The notes beneath the pieces were generated by a model. It saw nothing but the letters and a program-made list of their open reading frames with translations, was not told the DNA's origin and searched no databases. Position numbers and translations under genes: made by a program. From Maniola hyperantus (lineage: Eukaryota > Arthropoda > Insecta > Lepidoptera > Nymphalidae), in contig NC_048561.1 of assembly GCF_902806685.2 (NCBI RefSeq), positions 5,297,439-5,361,438 of the forward strand: a DNA stretch of 64,000 nucleotides, written 5' to 3'. The first letter of the stretch is position 1, and the number at the start of each line of letters is the position of its first letter. Below, piece after piece: positions 9,567 through 20,736 of the stretch.

Positions 9567-10138
9567 TTACTCGACTACAGAAGGGTGTTTGGTCTTCATG
9601 TGGTAGCTCAGACTAGAGGACTGCACGAAGGCCTCTTGACACACGCTGCATACATGAGGTCTGATGTTCAGATGGATCATCATATGCTTCTTCAAGTTGT
9701 TCCTCCATCGGAAGCATTTCCCACAGACGTCACATTTGAACGGCTTCAATTGCGTATGCTTGATGCTGTGGTGATCCAACTGACGTTTGTACTCGAAAGC
9801 CAAGTTGCATAGCTCGCAACGGAATTGTTTCTCTCCCATGTGGAAGAATTTTTGGTGTTGCAACACTTGCCAGGGGAACGCGAACTTCTTCCCGCACGCG
9901 CCACAAGATGGCGCTGGTAACCCGTGGGTCTCCATGTGAAACGCGCGCATATGGCCGGGGACTTTGACGTCGCATAGATGGCAGCCCCGCAGCTTTGGAC
10001 GTTGTTGTAGATGGACGTGCTTGTAGTGCTGGCTGAATGACGTCCGTTTCTTGTAGACGTTCTTGCAGACATTGCACGAGAAGCACTCGGCGCCGGCCTC
10101 GTCCCGGACTCGAGTGAAGTCGCCGTATATCACTGTAC
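9567..10138 (-). CDS. ZF-2: six-finger C2H2 cassette exon
   Basis: A terminal exon opening at GTTTCTAG|GT (first exon base 10138, phase 1), with 189 residues before the stop. Fingers lie at about residues 21-42 (CNVC...HYKHVH), 52-71 (CHLC...HMETH), 79-100 (CGAC...HQKFFH), 108-128 (CELC), 136-156 (CDVC) and 164-185 (CSVC...HMKTKH). Finger 2 has a contiguous KVPGHMRAF where ZF-1 has an intron. Contact residues (-1,2,3,6): finger 1 KTSQ, finger 4 YRQH, finger 5 WNNK, finger 6 QSSY. The leader before finger 1 (YGDFTRVRDEAG) is the most divergent of the array. It stands alone between two repeat-rich regions, 5.9 kb from ZF-1 and 7.3 kb from ZF-3. Likely a sequence-specific nuclear DNA-binding domain; the target is unknown. 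Confidence 0.88.
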
Positions 10139-10756
10139 CTAGAAACAGAAATATGACGTCATGTTATATATGCAACGAAAGATGAATAAAATAGCTAAGT
10201 AATTAAAGACCACTTGCATAAGGACACTTAAACGAATTTATAGTTAAAAATAGTCACACATGGACGTCGTGAAAGAAATTATAAAATCCGTTAGCTAAGC
10301 AATCAAATAGGAAAACTTAAATCCGTTTAACTTCTCCTTATGCAAATGTGCCTAAATAATAAAAATAACTTAAATATTACTTAATTATGATAGGTATGGG
10401 TATGTATTACTAAGTAGGAATATTTAGCTAAGTAATTTAGGAGTAAGAAATGATGATAAAACTAGGTAGATATAATACTAATAAAGAACAAGTAGATAGT
10501 TAAATGGATACCTACCCTGCAGATTCTAGCGATTTTAAGAATAATTTTATTTAATAAAAATCAATTGTTGTTAAAGAATTTTATTGTAAAAAGTAATTAT
10601 TCAAAAACTTTTTGAGCATTTTCTTTAAATAGGTACGTAGGTAGTAAAATAAGAAAATGAAGAGATAATAATTTATGAACTTTTATAAAAAGTTACCAAT
10701 AGGTAGAGAAATGTCTCATGGATTCGAAGAGTCTGTAAGAGTACCTAGGTATAAGA
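10139..10756. other. Sequence upstream of the ZF-2 acceptor
   Basis: AT-rich and intron-like, with no repeat or ORF I can support. Confidence 0.4.
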
Positions 10757-10890
10757 TCGCGACAGGACGATATGGCAATCGCGGTATGGGGCGGGGGGAC
10801 ACCTCGCACACCCGCACGTCACGCGTGCTATCCCGCATCGGATTAGCACGGGGGCTGTGCGGGTGTCCTCACCACGATTGCTATGTCGAC
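10757..10890. mobile_element. Hairpin MITE, family 1, diverged
   Basis: Ends gcgacaggacgatatggcaa and ttgctatgtcgacccg, with the GC-rich centre of the family. Confidence 0.7.
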
Positions 10891-10964
10891 CCGACGTAGA
10901 GTTGTAGAGAAAAAAATTCTCAAAGTTTTGTCCGATGGATTCGAAGGGTCTATAAGAATTATGT

Positions 10965-11158
10965 AGATAAGACCTATACGCAGCAGAAAGTAATGTACAT
11001 CGGCCTTTAGAATGACATTTCGGCTTTGTAGAGCGTTGTCTCTGTCACTCATACGTATATGATGTTTTGTCGGTCTCAATGACAGAGACAACGCTCTACA
11101 AATCTGCTATCTTCTTCTAAAGGTCGATGTACATTACTTTCTGCCGCGTACTGTACGT
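10965..11158. mobile_element. Hairpin MITE, family 2, near full length
   Basis: Ends acgcagcagaaagtaatgta and tacattactttctgccgcgt, enclosing tgtagagcgttgtctctgtc and its inverse gacagagacaacgctctaca. The best copy for defining the family. Confidence 0.8.
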
Positions 11159-11442
11159 AAGTAGGCCACTCGGAGTCAATGCCGCGCTGTAGGTGGGACG
11201 TTGACCCGAGTTTTGCACGCTATACATTGCGGGTTTGAAAAATACTAATTAAATCAATAAAAATACAAAATGAGGCAAATGGTTATTGGTATTGGATTGT
11301 GTTTAGGTCATAGAGTTATGATACTAGGTATTAGGTCGTATAACAATAACGCTAAGTTTTTGCTAGCGTTCTGGTTACACCCTGTATATTGCTCCGGCTA
11401 GTGCACACTGTAGCATAAATTAGTACCTACCTAAATTAAGCG

Positions 11443-11590
11443 ACAGGTCGAGATGGCAATCGGGGTGGGGACGCCCCGCACACCCGCATAGCCCCAACGC
11501 TATCTGGTGCGGGTTAGCGCGGGTGATGTGCGGGTGTGCGGGACGTCCCCTCGCCTCATACCCCGATTGCCATCTCAAGATGTCGCGCAC
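11443..11590. mobile_element. Hairpin MITE, family 1
   Basis: Ends gcgacaggtcgagatggcaa and ttgccatctcaagatgtcgc. The middle pairs gcacacccgcat with atgtgcgggtgtgc. Confidence 0.8.
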
Positions 11591-12010
11591 TACACCTACT
11601 ACTTAAGTCTGACGATATAACATTCGAACTGCAAAAGTTTCGATAAAATCGGTCCATCTAATTTTCCGTCAGACATGAAGAAAGGATGATAAATAAAGGC
11701 CAATTAAACTATCATAATTTTTAATAGGACCAACACAGAAATTTAAATTATATTGTAAAAGACTATTCGTGTGAAACCAGTGCTTACGTCCAGTTTCTAT
11801 TTACTATCTATCTTTAATATATCCATAAGTTACTTAGCTTGTTTGTGTCAAAAATTATATGATATTTTATTATATTATATTGTATTATATGATAAAATTA
11901 AACTGTAAATATTATTGTGTTTGCCTCCAACTAATGTTTTAAATCTAATAGACAACTAATCATTTGTGATTTTTTTTCTAGGTTTAGGACTAACAAACTA
12001 ACAAACTAGG
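11591..12010. other. AT-rich flank of the pogo-like transposon
   Basis: Runs of attatattatatt; no gene or repeat recognised. Bases 11159-11442 are likewise featureless. Confidence 0.4.
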
Positions 12011-12012
12011 TA

Positions 12013-12038
12013 CCGTCGTGACTCGTAACTTCGCCTGG
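12013..12038. repeat. Left terminal inverted repeat of the pogo-like element
   Basis: About 26 bp, preceded by TA. It matches the right repeat with two or three mismatches (a/t at position 15, c/t at position 22). Confidence 0.8.
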
Positions 12039-13013
12039 GTTTTGACATAATTTTGAAGTTGGCGCTAAAACTAGAAAGTTATTTGGCAACACTGAATGAT
12101 AAAAGTACTTTTTCGGACCAAAGCTATTGTACAGGACAAAAATCTGTCTTAAAACAAGTGAAGTAAGGTGGAAAATTCGATCACAAAGTGATTAGGCGAA
12201 GTATGGGTGTGTTTGCCTAACTTCGCCTACATCACGCCATAGCATCAATTATTAAACAATTGTATGAAAAACGTCATAGTACAACAAGTCTAAGCAATTT
12301 AAAATGTCACAGTCGAATATAAACCTTACTAAAGCATTATAGACTAGGTTTTTGAAAAAAATGTATAGTAGGCGAAGATAAGTAGCGTTCTGAAGTCAGT
12401 TGCATACTTTAGTTATAACGCTGATAGGGCTGCCAAAAATCATGTTAACTTACCTCACTGCAAAATAAAGAGGGGTGATGGCTTGAGCAAAAAGGTTTTT
12501 TTAATTTTAAATATTTTTATTGTAGGCGCCTAAAATATTTAATCAAAAAAGTCGTAAAAACAATATTTCCATTTTTTTATAATAAATAATAAAATCAGAC
12601 TCAACTAGGTCAGTTCGACATAAAAGCTCATATTATAATTTAATCCTTATTTTGAAGCTAAATGGTAGATTAAATGTTATCAAAAACAAAGGGAATGTTA
12701 AAAAATTTGCCTCGTAATGATCTTCAAATTCTTATTCATAATAGTATTATTTATTATTCTTAGACATTAAATCAGACTCGGTCAAGCATAGACATAAAAA
12801 TACAAATATTTAGTAATCAGTTGCTTCTAGCTTAATAGTATAGTAACAAAAAACAGTTATCAAAAAAAAAACAGAATCAAGGTACAATATTTGACTTACA
12901 ATTCTTAAAATATAAACTCAACAATTACTAATAATCAGGTCAGTCAAAGACATAAGAACTAAAAATAATATAATGAGGCATTCATTTTCATGAAAATAGT
13001 ATAAGTAAAATAA

Positions 13014-15727
13014 CTATTGTACGTTGTAATTACTCAAGTCGATATTAAATATGATTTGACCTCGTCGACAAATTTTTGGCTCAGGCAGTACTAAAATAAT
13101 ATCATCTAAATGCTTCATAGGCCAAATATCATCAACTGTAGGGTAAGTAAAAACTGATCCTCGGTTAACTTTCGATTCCTTCTTTTTTCTCAGAAATTTG
13201 ACCTCAGGAATGTTATTTTTTATTGATATTACTTTTCCTACGAAGTGCTTCACACTCTTTTTTGTAACAAATTGAGCTAAAATCCAGGAGTCTGTTTTTA
13301 ATTTATTATCACTTTCTGTGAAGTATTCAATGTCAGAAATTCCGTAGTGTATTGATGGTTCTATGTTTTCTTGTTCTTCTTTTTGGCAGGTCGCGATGAA
13401 ATCGTCCATTGTTTCATATTCTGAATCATCCGTATCATCTATTTTCATTTCAATGTCAGTTGTTAAGCTAGATTGACTACTAGATCTCTTCTTTCTTCGT
13501 TTCACAGATGTGTGCTTTTGCATCTTCTTTTTTGCTTTAGTAGTTTCTCGACTTTTTCTTTCTTTAATTTCATCATTTGGTTCCTTTTCAACAGTATCTG
13601 TCATTTCTTCTTCCTCTTCTTCTGTTTCTTGTGTTATTTCTTTTAGGACTTTTCTTTGTTCAGCTACTACTCTTTGTCTCTTTTTAATTGGGACTAGTTT
13701 CATGTGTAAGGCAGACCGTGTGATTGTTGTAACCCCTTTCTTTTTCAAATTCCTGTTTCCTTTCTTATTCTGCAGTATTTTCTGAGACGGCCCAGCTTCG
13801 ATAATGACATCAGAGGTTATAATAATTTTTGTTTGGTTTGTTTTAAGGCAGTCTGGGATTACGTCAATAAATGGCATATTTTCTTTATCATTCCTTGAAA
13901 TTTCACCCAAATATTTAACATTTGATTCTTGCGACGAGGATGCCTCAGCATTTTGCTTATATTGAAGTAGGCAGTCTGGGATTATGTCAATGAATGGCAT
14001 ATTTTCTTTATCATTCCTTGAAAGTTCACCCAAATATTTAACATTTGATTCTTGCGACAAGGATACCTCAGCATTTTGCTTATATGGAAGTAAGTAAGTA
14101 TTGACACTCCTGATACACAAGTTTTTGAGGCTTTCAGGATTTTTTTGCATTAGCAATGGCTGCAGCAATGAGTCAGAATTTACCTGCACAGTTTTAAGTT
14201 TTTTTTCTTTTTGCCTTTTATTTCTTTTTCCTGTTTTTACTAATTTTTGTTGAGTTGTTAAATCTTTAAAATCTTTTTCGCAAACCGATTTGCCCGGTGG
14301 CACATCTAATTTCTTGTTTCGTACTTTTTTATTAGGATCTGCACTGCGAGTCTCCTTCAGCCAGTCTAATAATGCATTGTCAATAGTATATGTCATCGTT
14401 TGTTGGTTTGAACCTGCCATTTTACTAATTACTTTGTCGGGGTTGAATGGCACAATGCCAGTGCTTTTAAATCCACTGATTATGTTATGATTTTTTTCGT
14501 TAAGTTTTTCCACTAGTTGTTTGAGTAGATTTGGAAAATGTCCCTTGTGAATTGTTGCTTCTCTCGGGTTTTTTATTTTGTAGTTTAATAGAATTTCCCT
14601 CCATAGTTTTTTTAAGGGACCAAAATAGCATACATCCAAGGGTTGGGTTAAATGTGTTGAATTTGGGGGTAAAAATATGAAACATATATCATTTTGTTCA
14701 CAATATTTTACAATTTTGACGTTTATGTGGGACGCTAGGTTATCACCAATCAAAACTTTCTTACCAGGTTTATTTTGAGCCCATGGTAAAATCATACTTT
14801 CAAACCAATCTTCGAATAAATGGCTGTCAAACCATCCCGATTTAGAACGGTTGAATCTGGTTCCTTTAGGTCCATTAAGTGTCCATTGTGTATATAAATG
14901 TTCCGCCTTATACACAACGTATGGAGGAAGACATTCTCCTGCTGCAGTTATTGCAAACATTATAGATATAGCCCCCTTCGTATAGTTTAACACCCTTTCG
15001 GGGTACTTAATTCCTCTTCTGAACAAACATTTTTGGACCCCAGGATTATCTGTCAAGTTTGTCTCATCGTAATTTAAAATATTTTCACTAGGGACGCCTT
15101 CTAGTGATGATTTTAAATTTGTGAAGTAATCTCTCATTTCATCGGGACTTTTTTCTGCTCGGCTCCTTTTTATGTTTTGGATCACTCTGTGGGTTAATTT
15201 AGGTTTGTTTCTTTTTATAAAAGAGTATGCCCACTTCTTTCCAGGTAATTTGTTATTAAAAATTGAAAGTCGTCCATTGCCCTCCAAATATCTGAAAATG
15301 TAAAATATATTACTCTCAACCCAACTATCATTATTTTCCAATACTAATAGAAATGAATAATGTAGTAGATGCCTTAATTCAATAAATCTCTTGATACAAA
15401 ATATTTCAAACATCACCTGTATACGACAATTCTCAAATCCAAAAGAGTCAAAGGACTGCCATAATCGGCGGCTGCAATTAAAACTTTTATTGTTTCATCT
15501 TCCTCCTGATCGGTAAGTCTTGTTGGGCATCCTGGTCTCTTAGGGTGTTTATTATGCAGCTTGTCCAATAAAGTTCGGCGAGGTATGCCAAAGGCTTTTT
15601 CTGCATCGTATGACGACATTGTCTTCTTTTTTAATGCTTCCACCGCTAAGTTTATCATAGTTTCTGAATGTTTAGCAGTGTACGGCCGCTTTTTGCGTTT
15701 ACTCACTTTCTCTTTTTTATTTGCCAT
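13014..15727 (-). CDS. pogo/Tigger-like DDE transposase, one intron
   Basis: Cut-and-paste transposase that acts on the flanking inverted repeats. Exon 1 is 15417-15727 (ATG with MANKKEK; an in-frame ATG seven codons upstream at 15748 is possible) and exon 2 is 13014-15291. The 125-bp intron has GTGATG at its 5' end and TTTTCAG at its 3' end, and joins VVYR to YLEG with no frame break, giving 862 residues. Residues about 15-62 form a Psq-type helix-turn-helix (YDAEKAFGIPRRTLLDKL), followed by a CENP-B-like DNA-binding region to about 140 (WAYSFIKRNK). Catalytic Asp residues are 179 (NYDETN), 287 (IGDNLASH) and 323 (QPLDVCYF). The long basic and acidic C-terminus holds a tandem duplication of about 40 residues (QNAE...NDKENMPFID). 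No stop or frameshift was seen, so the copy may be recent and competent. Confidence 0.85.
15292..15416 (-). other. Intron of the pogo-like transposase
   Basis: GTGATG donor at 15416 and TTTTCAG acceptor ending at 15292. The intron is by chance almost open in the downstream frame, so a simple ORF call extends 42 residues into it. Confidence 0.75.
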
Positions 15728-16409
15728 TATGAGTAGTTCTGTAATCAATTGTTTCGATTAAAAATCCGATTCTAGGTGATATCACCCATTACCAAGGGAC
15801 GTGGGCAACCAAGCTTTGCTCAAGATAGATAAATATAGAATAAAAAAATCTCAGATAATATGAAACCTCTCGAATGATTTTTCGCCCTTGCGAATCTATA
15901 TGGGATTATGATATTGAAAATTTCGTTTTCAAGAACACGATTATAAACAAATATACCACTTATAAATAAATATATTGTATAGTAGTATAAATTATGAAAC
16001 AAAAAGAGCGACAGCCCTAGGGGCAGGTGAAGTTTGGCAACAAGATGGCCGCCGCTATCCCCTCAATAACATTTTATTCAAATACGACTTCTAAACGTGA
16101 ATTAGATAGAATATAATAACGGCATAAGAAAGGGGATTAGATTAAGGTGATAATAAAATAAAAAGTTTAGCATTACCTGTTCTGTAACATTGGCTAAAAC
16201 TAAAGTTTAAACACAGACAAAAAAAAACGTGTCGTTTGCTTCACGGCAAAAACGCACTGGTCACCAACAATGTGAAGTTAGCCACAAACAATCCGCAGAA
16301 TCTTGCCATAGTTGAAAAATACTATGGTTTTCAGTACTTATATTCGCAGCCTGTCTTAAACTTATATTGGAAACCTTAACTTATTTAAAATTAGGCGAAG
16401 ATCGGTACC

Positions 16410-16435
16410 ACAGACGAAGTAACGAGTCACGACGG
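16410..16435. repeat. Right terminal inverted repeat of the pogo-like element
   Basis: Reads cagacgaagtaacgagtcac then gacgg on the + strand, followed by TA. It is the inverse of the left end. Confidence 0.8.
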
Positions 16436-16437
16436 TA

Positions 16438-17047
16438 CTAAAAAAAAAAATTTAACTATTTTGTAGATATTCAAAATTTAACTGTACAACAGTTCTCACC
16501 GAACAATCTCCTTCGTGCCTTCTCCATAAACGTGACACTGGCGAAACACTCTGTGCCCAGCTGGCCCACCTAAAAGCCAATAATTGGGAATTGAATTGAA
16601 TTGATATTTTTTGACAATTAACAACGTTGCTTGACGGCCTAAATTAATGATTAATCTATCCGTAAATCTTTCGCTAATTTAGTAATTTTTTTTAATAATT
16701 ATAAGTATTATATTTCATAATGCTTTGGTTAATGCTAAATTTGATCCTAGATGGCGCTGTCTACTTTGCACTCTCGCTGTCTTACGTTTCTTTAAAGCTG
16801 AAACTAGATGGCGCTGTCTATTGACAGAATTATCGTTAGACGTTTGTCGTAAGAAAGGTATAAAGCTAGACGCTTGAATAGAACAACACAATGAAGGCTG
16901 GGGTGGCCAGAAGAAAAAATTAAATGAACAGTTAACAATAGATTGGTTAGAGCGACCCATAAGGCTTCAATTAGCAGATGTTGTTTAGTTGTATTTTAAA
17001 GTATTAGAAACTGGGTGTAAGCATAAGCAACATTGTTAACTGTCATA
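16438..17047. other. Intergenic/intronic stretch
   Basis: At 16740-16830 the phrase agatggcgctgtct occurs twice about 60 bp apart. Otherwise AT-rich, with a short LINE-like 3' end (gggaattgaattgaattga) near 16587. No gene. Confidence 0.4.
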
Positions 17048-17275
17048 AAATCAGTACCCTTATTATAAATGCGAAAGTGTGTTTGTTTGTTGGTTTGTTG
17101 GTTTGTCCTTCAATCACGCCGCAACGGTACAACGGATTGACGTGATTTTTTGCATGGGTATAGATAAGGACCTGGAGAGTGACATAGGCTACTTTTTATC
17201 CCGGAAAATCAGAGTTCCCGCGGCATTTTTAAAAATGTAAATCCATGCGGACGAAGTCGCTTGCATCAGCTAGTA
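17048..17275 (+). mobile_element. RTE-type repeat
   Basis: Runs from ttataaatgcgaaagtgtgt through gggtatagataaggacctgg to gacgaagtcgcttgcatcag, ending ctagta. It lies just 3' of ZF-3 on the transcribed strand. Confidence 0.75.
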
Positions 17276-17398
17276 CCATATAATTTGCGAGAAATAACAA
17301 CGTTGCTAAGGTAACCTATCGACAGAAAACAGATAAGATTATCGACAGATTACACATTGAATATTGAAACTCGACGTTAACATGTATTTAATATAATG

Positions 17399-17973
17399 TT
17401 AAACCATATCAGGATGTCTTCTCGATAAATGGTACTGCAAGCTTGTCTTCTGAACGAACGCCTCCCGGCAAACTGAACACACATGCGGCCTAATATTGAG
17501 ATGGATCATCATATGTCTCGCCAAACCGTTCTTCCATTTGAAAGTCTTATGACAGACCTCACACTTGAACGGCCTATCTGGCACATGCTTCATCTTGTGA
17601 GCCGTCAAATGACCAGCAGATCTGCATTTCAAATTGCAAATCTCGCATTCGTAATATCTTTCTCCCATATGCGATAATTTTTGGTGTCGCAACACTTCGG
17701 ATGGGAATGCGAACTTTCGTCCACAAGCGCCGCAAGATGGCGCTGGTATCCCGTGTTCTGATTCCATGTGAGACGCGCGTTTCCGCGTGCGAACTTTTGC
17801 GTTACAAACATGACAGGTGCGGAATTGCGGACGCTTCTGCAAAATATGAACCATTTTGTAGTGCTGAGTGAACAGGTCGCGTCTCTTGAAGTGTTTCTCG
17901 CAGATGTTACAGCTGTACTTTTGGGTGCCATCCTCGTTTTTCGTTAGCGTGAAGGGCAGGGGCTCATCTTCGC
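17399..17973 (-). CDS. ZF-3: six-finger C2H2 cassette exon
   Basis: Acceptor CTTTCTAG|GC, first exon base 17973, phase 1, 190 residues. The leader EDEPLPFTLTKNEDG precedes finger 1 (CNIC...HYKMVH). Finger 2 is CHVC...HMESEH, finger 3 CGACGRKF...HQKLSH, finger 4 CEIC, finger 5 CEVC and finger 6 CSVC...HLSRRH. The KVRTRKRASHM sequence of finger 2 separates ZF-3/4 from the KVPG type. Contacts: finger 1 RDLQ, finger 4 SGHA, finger 5 WNGR, finger 6 QTSY. In finger 4 Cys replaces the usual core Phe (LKCRSAGHL), shared with ZF-4. Its nearest relative is ZF-4, with which it also shares 3' flank (aacgttgct... gaatattgaaac). The obvious Met at 17854 is internal and should not be taken as a start. Confidence 0.9.
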
Positions 17974-18297
17974 CTAGAAAGAGACAGAAGACACAATTAT
18001 TAAGTTTTTTTAAAAGAAAAAGACAACAATATCGTATGCCACTATTTTATGTTATATGTGTAAGCGAAGCAAGTTTAAATGGTTTACTGTTTGTTAAGAG
18101 TTATGTATGCTGTCACCAATTTTTATTTGGAGCGGTTTTTAAGGCCTACAGTTCTCTACCTTCATCTCAATCTATCTATTTCTATCTATTTATCTATCTC
18201 AAAGAAGTACATAAATTATGTACCTACATATGTATAATAGTTTCTCTAGTGTGTGATAGATAGGTGTTCCGATTGCCTTCCTCTGTTGTTATCAGCC
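17974..18297. other. Sequence upstream of the ZF-3 acceptor
   Basis: Polypyrimidine tract and AT-rich intron-like DNA; a ctatctatttctatctattt microsatellite lies at about 18170-18200. No gene. Confidence 0.4.
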
Positions 18298-18516
18298 TAC
18301 CCTTAATATAAATGCGAAAGTGTGTCTGGTTGTTCGTTTGTACTTCAATCACGTCGCTAGGGTGCAACGGATTGACAAGATTTTTTGCATGGGTATAGAT
18401 AAAGACCTGGACAGTGACATAGGGTACTTTTTATCCCGGAAAATCAATGAGTTTCCACGGGATGTTTAAAAAAAACCTAATTCCACGCGGACGAAGTCGC
18501 GGGCATCAGCTAGTGA
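18298..18516 (+). mobile_element. RTE-type repeat
   Basis: Starts ttaatataaatgcgaaagtg and ends gacgaagtcgcgggcatcag ctagt. Confidence 0.75.
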
Positions 18517-19129
18517 TAAATAAATGTTTTCTATACCCAAACCTTCCTCGACAACTACACTATGTTATAATGGGAACGCGATCTTTGTTTAAAGATAGCT
18601 GCTATCATTGTCAAGCATCCCAACTGCTTGCATGGAATGTTTAACAATTTTGCTTTTTACTTGGTCAATATTGGTCGTATGAAAAGGCATTTTTTATAAA
18701 GTCGCATTTTTAGCTAAAATTGGTCATGATTCTCATTGTGAATCCCGTATCTATCCCTACAGCGCCGCTAACAAGACTTCCCGAAATCTTACAGAAAATG
18801 CAATAAAATTCATAACTATGTGTCAGCTGATAATAATTTATAAAGAAAAATAAGCAATGTAATAAAAAAAATAAGCGTACTTACTACTTCAGCGAAATAT
18901 GAGCTGAATAAAATTATTCGGAAGGTCTCAAAGAAAAAATGTCATCGAACTCTTCACTACAAAGTTCAAAATTCACATGGCGTATGGGCGTATCAAAAGG
19001 CATGATTTTAGGTCCATTGTTATTCATCCTTTGCAATATTAACTTTCCAGAGGTTAGCAAACAAGTCTGGTGACGCTGCATCTGTGTTCCAACTTAACCT
19101 ATTTCGTAAGCTATTTTAAATAATCATGA
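18517..19129. other. No gene recognised
   Basis: AT-rich; no open frame with a domain, no inverted repeat found. Confidence 0.4.
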
Positions 19130-19340
19130 TTGTGATTTGAAACTCTGGGCCCATGGTCATCGGACACGAAAGCTTTTATAAACGTCGTGTCCCAAAAGCT
19201 GATCCACGCGTCTGGTGACCCAAGAGCTGGTGCTTATTTCGCTCAACGGTTGAGCCTTGCCGTCCAGCGAGGTAATAGCGCCAGTGTTTTGGGCACAATG
19301 CCCATAAATGACCATTTGGACGGCGTATATTTTTTGTAAA
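19130..19340 (+). mobile_element. LINE C-terminus fragment, diverged family L1
   Basis: Across the + strand it encodes LGPWS, SGDPRAGAYFAQRLSLAVQRGN and a terminal VLGTMP motif, matching the C-terminus of the LINE at 3757-4416 at a distance. It is 5'-truncated. Confidence 0.6.
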
Positions 19341-19564
19341 TATAATTTTTTTAGTGATAAGTCTTTCTGTATGCATATATTATTTAGAAAAATACTCTTG
19401 TATACATAATATATTCGGTAATAAATCCTGATTGTGATTTTACTTTTCTTTTTTTTTTTCAATATATTTCGCTTCTCGACAATCATGCTTAATGGAAAGC
19501 ATTGATAAAGTCTAGGTTGGAGCGCGCTTGCCTATATGATGTCTTACCCACCCTTGTCTTGAAG

Positions 19565-19750
19565 GTAAGATTGTATACTGAAAGTAATGTACATCGAACT
19601 TCAGAAGGAGATAGCATATTTATTGTAGAGCGCTGTCCCTGTGGTAGAGACCGACAAAACGTTATATAGGTATGAGTTACAGAGACAACGCTCTACAAAG
19701 CCGAAATGTCATTGTAATGGCCGATGTACTTTTGGCCCCATACGTCTGGA
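19565..19750. mobile_element. Hairpin MITE, family 2
   Basis: Inverse orientation to the copy at 10965; carries gaaagtaatgtacatcg at the left and gagacaacgctctacaaagc in the middle. Confidence 0.7.
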
Positions 19751-20024
19751 GGAGGTCCTACAGTCAGTCTATACCACCTAAACAGTTTTTATCAGAAACG
19801 TTATGCAATAATGTATATCTGAATATTACCTCAATACTTTTTCTTTGTTTTTTATTCAAATAAAATAAGTAACGTATCTAGAGTTGTGGGTTCTTAACCC
19901 TGTCTTGTCTTTAGGTACCCGTAATTTTTGATTAATAAAATTAGTTAACTATGAAAAAACTATAAATCTCATTTCGTAGTCATACGAAAAATATTTCCAA
20001 AGTGGATGGAAGGTAATTTTCGAC

Positions 20025-20095
20025 GTCATTTTGACTAGTGCTGACGTCACTATAACGGCGGCCACGTACATTAGCAATTTGCGGGACTTATAAGG
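20025..20095. mobile_element. Half copy of the gtcccgcaaattgct MITE
   Basis: Contains gtacattagcaatttgcggg ac at its right end, matching 9330-9372; the left half is absent. Bases 19751-20024 hold no feature. Confidence 0.6.
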
Positions 20096-20736
20096 TAGGC
20101 CGCAAATAAATGACAAAAAAAACCAGGCAAACTATTAGGTACAATTTAATAAAACAGTACAGTAATAGAGAATAATATTTAAGAGCAGTTCACCTCGCAT
20201 GCTTCCGAGTGCGCTGCAAACAAATTTTATTCACATTTGAATATTTACCAATTAAACTCAATGAAATTTCGTATCTAGTTACACACGTTTTAGAAACTGT
20301 CTGTGTTTTTGATTTATCAGATTTCCGTAAAAATACGTAGTTTCAAAGTTTCATGGGTTACAAGATTTGCAAGTAAGACTTTGAAATTAAATATTTTTAA
20401 GGAAATTTGGAAAGCCACAGACACAGATATCTATTTATACAATGACAGAATGTAGCTAAAAAATTCATTGAAAGTTATTGGTTAATATTCAATTGAGCAT
20501 TAAACTACAATTGTGTGGAGCGGCCTCCGAGTACACTTCTTTAAGCAGGCGAAGCTACAGTTTAACTATAATATCTAATCTATCTGTAAAACATCGATGA
20601 GTTGCCTACTTCGCAACGTTGTTAAATGTCAAAAATTGTACGGTCTCATTTAAAAATCAACGTTGCTTACCAACTTATCGAGGGATTACAGATTGAATGT
20701 TGAAACCTTAAAATCCGACGTTATTGTACGGTAGTG
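20096..20736. other. 3' flank of ZF-4, nothing else recognised
   Basis: The part from about 20620 to 20736 resembles the ZF-3 3' flank (aacgttgctta, gattgaatgttgaaac), so it was duplicated with the cassette. The rest is AT-rich without an identifiable repeat. Confidence 0.45.

Larger units (their letters stand above)
12013..16435 (-). mobile_element. pogo/Tigger-like DNA transposon, apparently full length
   Basis: Terminal inverted repeats start ccgtcgtgactcgtaacttc on the left and, reading inward from 16435, ccgtcgtgactcgttacttc on the right. Both ends are flanked by TA (12011-12012, 16436-16437), the target duplication of the Tc1/mariner-pogo superfamily. The 4.4 kb body carries one transposase gene on the minus strand. 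Copies of ttcgcct/aggcgaa recur near both ends (about 12028, 12193, 12224, 12370, 16392) and are likely transposase-binding sites. The flank facing ZF-2 (12040-13010) is AT-rich and non-coding. It lies between ZF-2 and ZF-3, in an intron if the array is one gene. Confidence 0.85.

Noticed and set aside
14500..14685. 61-codon ORF on the minus strand within the transposase
   Set aside because: It is an alternative frame of the transposase exon; the 862-residue frame explains the region.
15413..15416. Two separate transposon proteins (111 and 800 residues)
   Set aside because: A 125-bp intron with good GT/AG ends joins them in frame at a conserved place in pogo-type transposases; the first 42 residues of the longer frame are intron translation.
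17399..17854. Taking the first Met of each zinc-finger frame as the gene start (for example 17854, 21192, 23117, 31192)
   Set aside because: The frame continues upstream through an intact finger 1 and leader to a splice acceptor; these Met codons are internal, usually in 'HYKMVH' or 'LKMRP'. Other Met starts (26906, 28595, 41110, 46627) lie within the intron.
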